From assembly GCF_033807715.1 (NCBI RefSeq), contig NC_084599.1, forward strand, positions 29,631,625-29,695,624: DNA of 64,000 nt, read 5' to 3'. How positions within the stretch are numbered: the first letter of the stretch is position 1; each line of letters begins with the position of its first letter. Source of the DNA: Cololabis saira (lineage: Eukaryota > Chordata > Actinopteri > Beloniformes > Belonidae). The position numbers and the translations under genes were made by a program. The notes under the pieces were generated by a model. That model was not told the DNA's origin. It made no database searches and saw only the letters and a list, made by a program, of their open reading frames with translations. Positions 55,692-64,000 of this stretch are shown one piece after another.

Positions 55692-55761
55692 ATGCAAATG
55701 GGAACTAAAACCTGCGTTCTGCTCTTGTGGATACAGACACTAAGCTTCGTGAAATGTCAGA
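55692..55761 (+). CDS. cfh: Unit 4 leader exon
   Basis: Signal peptide MQMGTKTCVLLLWIQTLSFV plus KCQ, donor GTGAGT, phase 1. The second Met (MGT..., 55698) could also start. The upstream ATG at 55681 is out of frame. Confidence 0.8.
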
Positions 55762-58700
55762 GTGAGTCAGAGTCATCATATCTATCCTAATGGAGCACGT
55801 TCTCTTAAACGTATTGCTTTATTTGTGTGTTTATTACATAGAAACACAAAGTAATGTGCATTCATTTGTTTCATTTCTGTGTTTTGCTGTCCCACAGAAT
55901 GCACTGTTCAACAGTTTAAAGAAAGTAGTGACTATGATTTAAAGTTTGACACAACTGTTCTGGAACCTGAATATACTAATGGGAAACAAGTGAGAGTGCC
56001 CTGCATTTCTGGCTACACTGGCTTTTTCAAGCTGACCTGTGTTGGACCACACTGGAGGACTACAGGCTCAAAATGCCAAGGCAAGTTAACATCTTCAATT
56101 TCTTTACAATACAAAAGTCTCCCATTTCTTTAGATGTAACCACTGCAGTATTTTAAATCTGTTTGTTTATAAATGATACTTAATCACCACTGTGGATTAA
56201 ATGAAGCACCTGACACTATCATTAAATGTATGTTCACAGTTTTAAACTGGCTTATAATTGCACAAATCCTCTCTCATCTGTTAATTTTCAGCAAAATCAT
56301 GCGGTCATCCTGGCGATGCCCAGTTTGCTGATTTTCATCTAGAAAGCGGAGATGATTTTGTCTTTGGGTCGAAAGTTGTGTACACCTGCCAAAATGGGTA
56401 TGTGAGCGAGTTTTTGTTTCACCACATACTTCATGTACAAACCCAAATCATAAAAATGGTAGTTTGTTAAAGAATATACAAATGTTATAGATAATTTGCC
56501 ATTGATGTTTTTAGATTAAACCACAAGACTTTCCTTGGATGAAGAACTCCGGTTCAGCATAAATGCAAGGCTTTCTTTTTTAAACACCCCTTGGGGCTTT
56601 GCACTCACGTTAGGTTATCAACAAATCCTACCCACGTCTCACAATCCTGCATCAGCCTGTTAACTTCAGTCCACGCCTGTGTTGAAGTGTAGTAGTGTAG
56701 TCATGGAGGTGGGTTATCAAGGGGGCCAGCTCCACACCCGACCCCGTATCAGAAAAAATGTAAAAAGGGCAGGTGATTAGGAATGCTAATTTTGAGTAAT
56801 AAAACATGGGGAATCCCAAAATGTAAAAGAAGCTATTGACCGTTTTTTTGCAGGCTATATGAATATACAGTTTCTATGTATTTTTCTTCTTGTCACACTG
56901 CATTCAAATGTTTTGGAAAGTTTATTACTCATATAGTCCGCTTCTCCTGTGTTATGTGCCCCCCTTTTTTTTTTCAAGTAGAAATGGTCTAGGTCAGGGG
57001 TCGGCAACCCAAAATGTTGAAAGAGCCATATTGGACCAAAAACACAAAAAAACAAATATGACTGGAGCCGCAAAGAAAAGTCTTGTATAAGCCTTAGAAT
57101 TAAGACAAACACATGCTGCATGTATCTATATTAGTTATAACTGGGAGAAGATTTTTTTTTTCATTATGCACTTTGAGAAAAAAGTCGAAATGTTGAGAAA
57201 AAAGTCAAAATGTCGAGATTAATGTTGAAGTACAATTTCCAGAAAAAAGTTGAAATGTCGAGAAAAGAGTTGAAATGTAGAGAAAAAATTTGAAATGTTG
57301 AGAAAAAGTCAAAATTTCGAGAAAAAAGTCAAAATGTCGAGATTAATGTTGAAGTACAATCTCGGGAAAAAAGTCGAAATGTCGAGAAAAAAGTTGAAAT
57401 GTCGAAAAAAGTCAAAATTTCGAGAAAAAAGTAGAAATGTGGAGATTAAAAAGGAAAGGAAAAAGGAAGAAAACAAGAGAAAAAAAGGAAAAAGGAAGAA
57501 AAAAAGAGAAAAAGACGAAAAAGAGAAAAAAGAGAAGGAAAGGAAAACAAAAGAAATAAAAGGTCAATCATTTTTGAAAAAGCTCCAGGGAGCCACTAGG
57601 GCGGCGCTAAAGAGCCGCATGCGGCTCTAGAGCCGCGGGTTGCCGACCCCTGATCTAGGTGCTTCTGGGTTAACACAGCCACCGCAGAAATTATACCATT
57701 CTTTGCCAAGACCACTGAAACAACCCCCTGTATTTATGCAACGTTAATTTGCATGGTTCTTTTCATCCGTTAGCACATTTCTAGAAAAAAAAAACTTGAA
57801 TACTAATTCTTTTGACTGCAATGCATGCTTCAGTTGTAGTGGTCTACTCGGGCGGCTCGGAGCCTAGAGCTCTCGACACCGCCTTTGGTCAGGGTTGGCA
57901 TCAGACTTGTTTTCTGTATAGTAAAGCTTTAGATGTCATCTGAGAAGGCCGATTTGTATGTCAGCGCTGGAAAACATTTTCGTAATGTTTTGTCCATATG
58001 ATTATATCGGCTGTTGAGGAAAGACAGCTTTTAGCACGGTGCCAATGAAGGGATCTCAGATATTTGTGAGTTCATAAATGAGCTCTGTATTATGGTGCAA
58101 CAAGATCACATTTACACTATTTTTTACCGGCATGGTATCACAATATGTGTGCAGACAAGGTAAAAAAAAAAAAAGAAGACATTTACACTATGAAACTCCT
58201 CTAGTTTCACTGAATGAAGTAATGATTATATGAACCATAGAAGGAGAAATATACCTTTAATATCCTTCTTTAAAGAATTTTTCTTTTTAAACAAACTAAA
58301 GAGCCGAGGCCTATTTTGTTCCTCATAAACTCAATCTTTCATGTAATCCAATTTGCAACTTTGTTTCTAATTTCAGCTTTCAAATGGTCAGTCGGACAAA
58401 CTACCGTCGTTGCATGGCAGAAGGCTGGGATGGCAATGTTCCCGTGTGTGAAGGTATGAGTTAAATCAAGCCACTAACTCTCAACTACCACACAGAGAGA
58501 GGGAAATGTAACGCGGTACCGTTTTCATCATTGAGTAAAAGTGTTATCTCCTGGCATACATCTCAACATTTTGGTCATCAGGGTTCTTTTTCAATATTTG
58601 TGTTCACAGCCCAAAGATGTCCGCTCATTCACCCGAGCAATAAAGTCCAGGTGATCGGGGATCATGAAGAAGCATCCTTTGGCAACGTAATTCGATTTTC

Positions 58701-61700
58701 TTGCAAGTCCAGCAATCAAATCTTAGATGGAGCAAATGAGATTTATTGCAATGAAAATGGAGAGTGGAGTGGCGAAGTTCCAGATTGCAGAGGTACAGAA
58801 TGTTGTCAATGATGCAAGCATGCAACAGTGACATTTGGAGATTTCTTTATACAAAGCTCAACCCTGTAACTATGTAAAACCTCAACCAAACATTTATTGC
58901 AACCATAAAACACCTTAAAAAATGTAAACGGTCAAACTCTTGAAAACTTTTTGTTCAGAGTAAATGATCCACCCTCACATTTGTTTCCCTGATCTAAACA
59001 AAGAGTTCCCAAATATGAAGATACGAACATGAAAAACATTTAGAAAAGGTTCAAACCCAATGAAAACTATAATTGTATATAATTTACCGGTAATACAATG
59101 CTTTGAAAACGAAAACTTTAATTCCCTCCTTGGAGTATTTAATCTCATTCAGTTTTCATTTCTTTTTCTACTATTTTGTTTCTTCACGACCTGTAATATT
59201 AAGTGACGTGTTTCAGGACTTTACAGATTTTACTTTGAAAACTCTAAATTTGATCCAACATTCAAAACTCACATTGTGCCTGAGGCCCCAGAGTGTGCAA
59301 CACCAAATTACAAAGAATATGATAAATAACAAGCAGGCTTCCAAAGAGATCAGGGGCAGAGTTCAAAAGTACAGATGGGTGGGGTTAGGTTTAAAAAAAT
59401 AAATAATAATTTCCTCATACAGTTAAAAAGGGAAAGAATCAGAAATGTAAGGTTTCAAAGATAATCATGTAGGATATGTAAAGTTCCCAGCAGAGGTTTA
59501 AATGTATGAATGTAATTTACTACAGAAATATGTTTTTGGGAAAAAATGCCCATGCCTAGAACTCAAAGAATATTAACACAAATAATAAATAATTGAATCA
59601 ATGCAGACATGCTCTGATGTCACCAAAAGGCACCTGATACTCCCCCAAAATACTTTGAGAAGCTACTCTGGTTAGTTGAGGCTAAAAGTGAACTTTTACA
59701 TCATTAAGAAAAACTCCATGTGGCATAAGCTCATTACCCCAAAAACAACATCCTCAAATATGGTGAAATATTGTCCTGTCAGCATCATGATAAAGCATTC
59801 TTTTTTAAAGCAGTCTTTTTAAAGCCTAGACCTCAATACACTTTAGAAAAAGCGGATATGATTGTAAAATTAAAAAATACACGACATACAGATTGCTGTA
59901 CACGTCTGGAACCTGTCCAACTTTAAGGAAACGGAGTACGGTAGTTATGGACTTATGGAGACATATCCAAAGAGTTGTTTTTTTTTTCAGAATTAAAATA
60001 TTTTTCACTTTTAAACTTGCTGGCATCTACTTTTAATCAATTTGTTATTTAGAGGTAATTTAAATCCAGGTTTTAATGCAAAAATTACCACAAGGTGTCA
60101 TAAAATGTGTTGCTTTGTTGTTTCACTTGAAAGAGACTCAGTCCAACTGCTCTCATTCATAATTACTATCTCCACATTATTTTCACTGACTGAATGCAAA
60201 CAGTATAGTGTAACAGAGTGATTGGTGGTTTTCTTGTAGCAATATTCATTCTCGTGTTTGATTTCTACAGATATTACATGTGACACCCCTGTGATTGAAC
60301 ACGGGAGTGTTCGTGATGCCCCTCGTGAGTACAAAGAAAATGAAATCCTGAATTTTGATTGCGGCAATGATTATAAACGCACAGATGAAAGATTTCCAAC
60401 ATGCATAAAAGTAGGAGGAAAAGCGACTTGGAGCCCTACACCTGGATGTAAACGTAAGTAGGGCCAGATTCATTTTAATTATTGTTTTTTTTTTATCATC
60501 ACAAGTAAAATTGGATCTTACTCGTACAGTTTTACTTTTTACAGAAAACTAACAAACAGTGTTTTTTTCCCTCCAATAAATGTAGTTAAAACATGTGAAC
60601 TGGAATTGCAGACAGGGAGAGGAACAACATATATTCCATCCAACACAAATGTGTTTTTACCTGGGAGCACGTTACAAGTGAAATGTGGGCGGAAGCACTG
60701 GATTGTGGACAGCCAAACAACCACAGCAGATGTTACCTGCAAAAGTAATGGAGAGTGGAGTATCAGGCCAGTATGCAAAGGTATAAAAGTACATGAAGAC
60801 TTCCAAAGCCTATTTCTGCAACTATTGTTCGATGGTTGATGATGGTTAATGAATGCTCTTTGATGAGCAGCTTTTTTATATTAATAACAAGTATCTCTCT
60901 CATTCTAGAGGTTATATGCAGCGACCCACAAGACAATGCTGTGGATCGGTTTTCTGTCTACTGGGGAGGAAGAAAATTAGATCAAACTGCTGAATATTCA
61001 TGTAGAGCAGGCTTTGAACCAAGAGGCACCACTACAGCCACCTGCACCAGAGCTGGATGGAGACCAGATCCACTCTGTAAAAGTACTGTAAATTTGATGT
61101 TCTTTTATAAATATCTTCTGATTTCTTAAAATGCGAACGAACCATATTCTATCCTTATCTTTTAACATTTCAAGAGCTCTTAACATTTTAATAAGTACAT
61201 TAGAGATTTGCTCTTGTAAATGTATAATTCCTTTATAATATAGACAGAATCAGAATCAGAGAGATGTTTAATCAATATTATAATTTTTTTATTACGATTG
61301 CTAGTCAATGTAGTATAAGAAATAGTCGTGAGGAATATCAGAAAGATATCCAGCATTGTTTTAGTAAATGACAAATCAGGATGCAGCTCTGTCCGTCAGT
61401 GAAGAAACAAAACAATCAAAAGAATAGAATTATAAATGAACCATAACAACAACAAATAATGTTTCTTGAGAATACTGCAATGCAACACTTTTGTGAAATT
61501 TTCTGATTAGTTTCTCATACACTTGGGAAAAATATTTTTTACAACTTCTCATAAAATGATTTTAAATGAAAAGAAGAATTAAGAAAAAGCAACTTTGTGG
61601 GCAACAATCTGAATGTTTTAATCTTATATCCCACTGTATTTATTATCGATGTAAATACTTTTTTTGGTTAAATTGCTGATAAAAACTAATCCCATCTATG

Positions 61701-63528
61701 AAGGCGATGCACAAAAAAAACTGGAAGCAATTTTTATCCTTGGCAATGATCTTACTTTATTTTAATTTTAAATGTATATTTTTCTTTTTTTTGCAGGAAC
61801 ATGGTGCTCAAAACCTGACCTTGAAAATGCACGCATTACAGGAACGTGGAATAACAGGAACGTGTACAGCAGCGGTGACTCTCTCGGCTACACATGCATC
61901 AACGGTGATGACAGAACCTTTACTCTCACTTGTAATGAAGGTTCCTGGACTGGGCTTGAGAGCTGTTCAGGTGAGAACGTTGAAAAATAACAGGTACACT
62001 TGAAAAGTCAGTAACTGTTCAGCTGTGATGTGTTTGGAAGAGGCACCATTTGAAAGAGCTCATGTCTGTTAACATGCTGCACAAGTATCTAGAGAGATTT
62101 AAAACTGAAATTAAAACAACTTTATTGTGGTAATTGATCGCTATGGATATGGATAAATATGACATAATAAGGAATGTTTCATCTCTGGGTTGTGAAAAAG
62201 GATGTCCAGTCCTGTCCATTTTGTTCTTCATTTTCTGGAGCGTTCATGTTTGCATGACTAAATGGTCCAGAACAGTTCCCTGAACAGAGCCAACCTTTTA
62301 GCGATCCAGAGGACAACGTGACAGGTACAAGTAGCTGAAATTAGTTTTATATGGAGGGTGGCCCGACTCTCCCTCAGGACTTTTAACTATCTGCCTCGAG
62401 TGAGTGTGTTTTGTTAAGCATGAACCGCTACAGAAATTAAAGGGTTAGTTAAAGGGTTCAACATTGGAAGAAACATCATGACATGAAGCTGTTACGGATG
62501 TGTCTATGAGAAAAAACAAACCTGTTCTTAAAATGTTCCAAAATTGAACCAGCTGTTGTTCTCTCTGATGTAAGTCGCTTTGGATAAAAGCGTCTGCTAA
62601 ATGACAGTAATAGTAGTAGTAGCTGAACAAGCATGTGTGATATTGAGTATTATGACTAGCCGGTGTTTTATGTACCAGATAAACTACAACACAAAACCTT
62701 TTTGCTGTGAGGCAGCAGTGCTAAGCACCCAAGTCAACATCCTGCCACTCAGTGAACTTTCACAAATAAGACTAAGCAATTAGCATGAATGTGTGCAGAA
62801 AACAGAATTGCATCACACAAAAAAGTCTGTATTTGCTTAAAAAATATTTCAGTTTGAGTTGCATGAATTTTTGACTGATGCTATGTGGGTTTAATTTATC
62901 TGTCTTGCATTTTTTCAACAGCTGTCAAACCTTGTATAAAACCTGTCATTGAAAATGGATTTGCTATTGGACCAGTCGACGACGTAGCCTCCTACTCCTG
63001 TCACGAAGGCTTTAAGCTTTTTACCAAAGCCTGGTGGGGTGTGGCCAGATGTAATAAGGGCAGCTGGCCTGAACTAACACAATGTATTGGTAATTTATCT
63101 TTATTCTTTTTTGAATTTGATTATTAAAATATTATTTAAATCAGCCACATAACTTGCATAATGACTTTTTTTTTTGGTCTTATAAGTTCTGGCCGATGAT
63201 CTTGAGCCCATTACACATTGATGTTAATTTTGAACAAAGAAATGTTATCTGTGGCTAATATTTTTTTTAACAATAAACTAACTTTTTAACTTTATAATTC
63301 AACCTTATAGAAAACAGTCAGTGTGGAGAAGCCCCGGAGATTCTTAAGGGGAAGACAACACTTAACAACAACGGATATCCCCAGAGTTTAAGGATTGAAT
63401 GTGATGAGGGATATCATACTCAGACTTCTGATCTAACTTGTGTCCAAGGAGAATGGGATTTAAAACCCAATCATATTTGCATCGGTGAGTCATGTGAATT
63501 GTTTATGATACATTTAAGTACATTATAA

Positions 63529-63623
<95 letters not shown>

Positions 63624-63847
63624 TAATTACTTAAAATTATACATGTTTTTATGTCTTGCAGCTGTTGCAGATCTCTGCGAAGCACCACCTAAAGTTGAAA
63701 ATGCAATTGTTACAACTCCGTATCAGATGAAATACTTGTCTGGTTCTACAGTAACTTATCAGTGCCGTGACACATTTGTCATGGAGGGTAAAGAGACGAT
63801 TAGATGCAGAGATGGGGAATGGGAGAAGACCAACATTATCTGTAATG
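55692..63847 (+). CDS. cfh: Complement factor H-like gene, unit 4 (leader + SCR1-10; continues off the right edge)
   Basis: Twelve exons: 55692-55761, 55898-56080, 56292-56397, 58377-58453, 58610-58792, 60271-60453, 60586-60780, 60909-61082, 61797-61970, 62922-63089, 63311-63484, 63662-63847. They total 1873 nt with no stop, and each SCR is a multiple of three in phase 1 (SCR2 is split in phase 2). Every SCR has four cysteines, nearly all with a Trp before the last. SCR2 (CGHPGDAQF) is split at the same glycine as CFH SCR2. SCR3 and SCR4 (YKENE) also line up with CFH, the part that holds C3b decay-accelerating and factor I cofactor activity. The expected product is a secreted complement regulator with at least 15 SCRs, the last five judged from units 1-3. 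Symbol cfh is by domain order; a cfh-like paralogue is possible. Confidence 0.85.
55898..56080 (+). CDS. cfh: Unit 4 SCR1 exon with GC donor
   Basis: CTVQQFKESSDYDLKF, VRVPCISGYTG, KLTCVGPHWR and SKCQG give four cysteines. Acceptor CCCACAG. The donor is CAAG-GCAAGT, a GC-AG intron with otherwise perfect consensus. Confidence 0.85.
56292..56397 (+). CDS. cfh: Unit 4 SCR2, first half
   Basis: KSCGHPGDAQFADFHLESGD and VVYTCQNG; the donor GTATGT cuts a Gly codon after two bases. CFH SCR2 has the same CGHPGD start and the same exon split. Confidence 0.88.
56995..57652. mobile_element. hAT-type element (658 bp) in the SCR2 intron
   Basis: Inverted ends CAGGGGTCGGCAACC with 8-bp flanks GTCTAGGT (56987-56994) and ATCTAGGT (57653-57660), one mismatch. 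The right end also has a strong hairpin GAGCCGCATGCGGCTC. Non-autonomous; its centre is the tandem repeat at 57170-57440. Confidence 0.85.
57170..57440. repeat. Tandem AGAAAAAAGTCGAAATGTCG repeat within the hAT element
   Basis: About a dozen degenerate copies of a roughly 20-bp purine-rich unit, followed by A/G-rich sequence to 57560. Confidence 0.85.
58121..58178 (+). mobile_element. 5'-truncated copy of the poly(A)-tailed retroelement family
   Basis: CCGGCATGGTATCACAATAT then GTGTGCAGACAAGG plus poly(A), matching the 3' end of the element at 44506-45892. It is flanked by 13-bp duplications ACATTTACACTAT (58108-58120, 58179-58191). Confidence 0.85.
58377..58453 (+). CDS. cfh: Unit 4 SCR2, second half
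   Basis: FQMVSRTNYRRCMAEGWDGN and VPVCEG complete the domain begun at 56292; acceptor TTTCAG, donor GTATGA, 1979-bp intron enlarged by two insertions. It aligns with NYRECDTDGW..IPICE of CFH SCR2. Confidence 0.88.
58610..58792 (+). CDS. cfh: Unit 4 SCR3 exon
   Basis: RCPLIHPSNKVQVIGDHEE, FGNVIRFSCKSSNQ, EIYCNENGEWSGEVPDC: four cysteines and Trp. It matches the FGQAVRFVC, MHCSDDGFW layout of CFH SCR3. TTCACAG/GTACAG. Confidence 0.88.
60271..60453 (+). CDS. cfh: Unit 4 SCR4 exon
   Basis: ITCDTPVIEHGSVRDAP, YKENEILNFDCGNDYKR, FPTCIKVGGKATWSPTPGC. The YKENE element is shared with CFH SCR4. CTACAG/GTAAGT. The intron before it (59609 to about 60255) has a copy in unit 2. Confidence 0.87.
60586..60780 (+). 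CDS. cfh: Unit 4 SCR5 exon
   Basis: KTCELELQTGRGTTYIP, LQVKCGRKHW, ADVTCKSNGEWSIRPVC: four cysteines. At 195 bp it is the longest SCR exon of the gene, with an extended first loop. TGTAG/GTATAA. Confidence 0.85.
60909..61082 (+). CDS. cfh: Unit 4 SCR6 exon
   Basis: VICSDPQDNAVDRFSVY, AEYSCRAGFEPRG, ATCTRAGWRPDPLC. TTCTAG acceptor, GTACTG donor. Confidence 0.85.
61797..61970 (+). CDS. cfh: Unit 4 SCR7 exon
   Basis: GTWCSKPDLENARITGTW, LGYTCINGDDR, LTCNEGSWTGLESC. TTGCAG/GTGAGA. Confidence 0.87.
62922..63089 (+). CDS. cfh: Unit 4 SCR8 exon
   Basis: PCIKPVIENGFAIGPV, ASYSCHEGFKLF, ARCNKGSWPELTQC; with the CxxPxxxNG start typical of sushi domains. CAACAG/GTAATT. 168 bp, the shortest here. Confidence 0.87.
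63311..63484 (+). CDS. cfh: Unit 4 SCR9 exon
   Basis: SQCGEAPEILKGKTTL, LRIECDEGYHTQ, LTCVQGEWDLKPNHIC. TTATAG/GTGAGT. Confidence 0.87.
63524..63622. repeat. (AT)n-(AC)n microsatellite before SCR10, unit 4
   Basis: About 40 AT units followed by about 8 AC units. A short (CA)n sits at the corresponding place just before the SCR10 fragment of unit 3 (38658-38673). Confidence 0.95.
63662..63847 (+). CDS. cfh: Unit 4 SCR10 exon (last in window)
   Basis: DLCEAPPKVENAIVTTP, VTYQCRDTFVMEG, IRCRDGEWEKTNIIC: four cysteines, Trp. CTTGCAG/GTATGC, phase 1. The intron that follows matches the start of the introns after the SCR10 fragments of units 1 and 3, so SCR11 should lie just off the right edge. 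Confidence 0.88.
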
Positions 63848-64000
63848 GTATGCACATAAAGAAAAGCTCCACAAAGTTTCATTTCAAAGAATCATTTGTT
63901 TTAAAGTTCTTTAATTCAACTAAACTGTATTATAATTATAGTTTACATAATAAAAGTTAGTAGCATTATTTAATGTTTATTGTTCCAATCAATGCCTTGA

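Overview
The window is vertebrate, almost certainly teleost fish, DNA. The introns are phase 1 with GT-AG (one GC-AG) borders, there are long AT/CA/GAAA microsatellites, and the mobile elements are typical of fish: L2/CR1, L1, I-like and R2-type LINEs, a Ty3/gypsy element, and hAT, Harbinger and TTAA-type elements. No RNA gene, CRISPR or bacterial feature was seen.

The host content is a head-to-tail, plus-strand array of four complement factor H-like loci made of sushi (SCR/CCP) exons of about 170-195 bp, each bounded by phase-1 introns. Unit 4 (55692 to beyond the right edge) is the best preserved: a signal-peptide exon and ten intact SCRs, with SCR2 split over two exons as in mammalian CFH, and SCR2-4 resembling CFH SCR2-4. 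Units 1 (5776-10820) and 3 (38687-42943) are leaderless 3' ends that start inside SCR10 and run to the terminal SCR15. They share their flanks and several lesions. Unit 2 (30549-33975) keeps the leader exon and terminal SCR14-15 but has lost nearly everything between through three deletions. Numbering SCR1-15 is mine, made by lining the four units up.

Region by region: 0.3-4.6 kb is an L2-type LINE (minus strand) holding a 597-bp Harbinger MITE. 5.7-12.3 kb is unit 1, with a unit-specific 1.46-kb TTAA element. 12.3-27.5 kb is a transposon nest: a gypsy element with the rare order integrase-before-reverse-transcriptase (Gmr1-like) and a 5' LTR collapsed to 35 bp, an L2 LINE inside its RT, then an I-like LINE and an esterase/EN/RT LINE split by a solo LTR. 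27.6-29.8 kb is a 2.19-kb imperfect palindrome. 29.9-34 kb is unit 2. 34-36.8 kb holds L1 and restriction-like-endonuclease LINE fragments. 36.8-46.3 kb is unit 3 with its shared 3' flank. 46.3-55 kb is mostly non-coding but carries two well preserved exons of a Homer gene (homer3-like). 55-64 kb is unit 4.

Unit 4 would encode a secreted plasma-type complement regulator. The other units look like decayed or shortened relatives. Unit 2 keeps the parts needed, by exon skipping, for a signal peptide plus the two terminal SCRs, a layout like mammalian CFHR proteins. Many insertions can be dated relative to the duplications because sister units keep the empty site.
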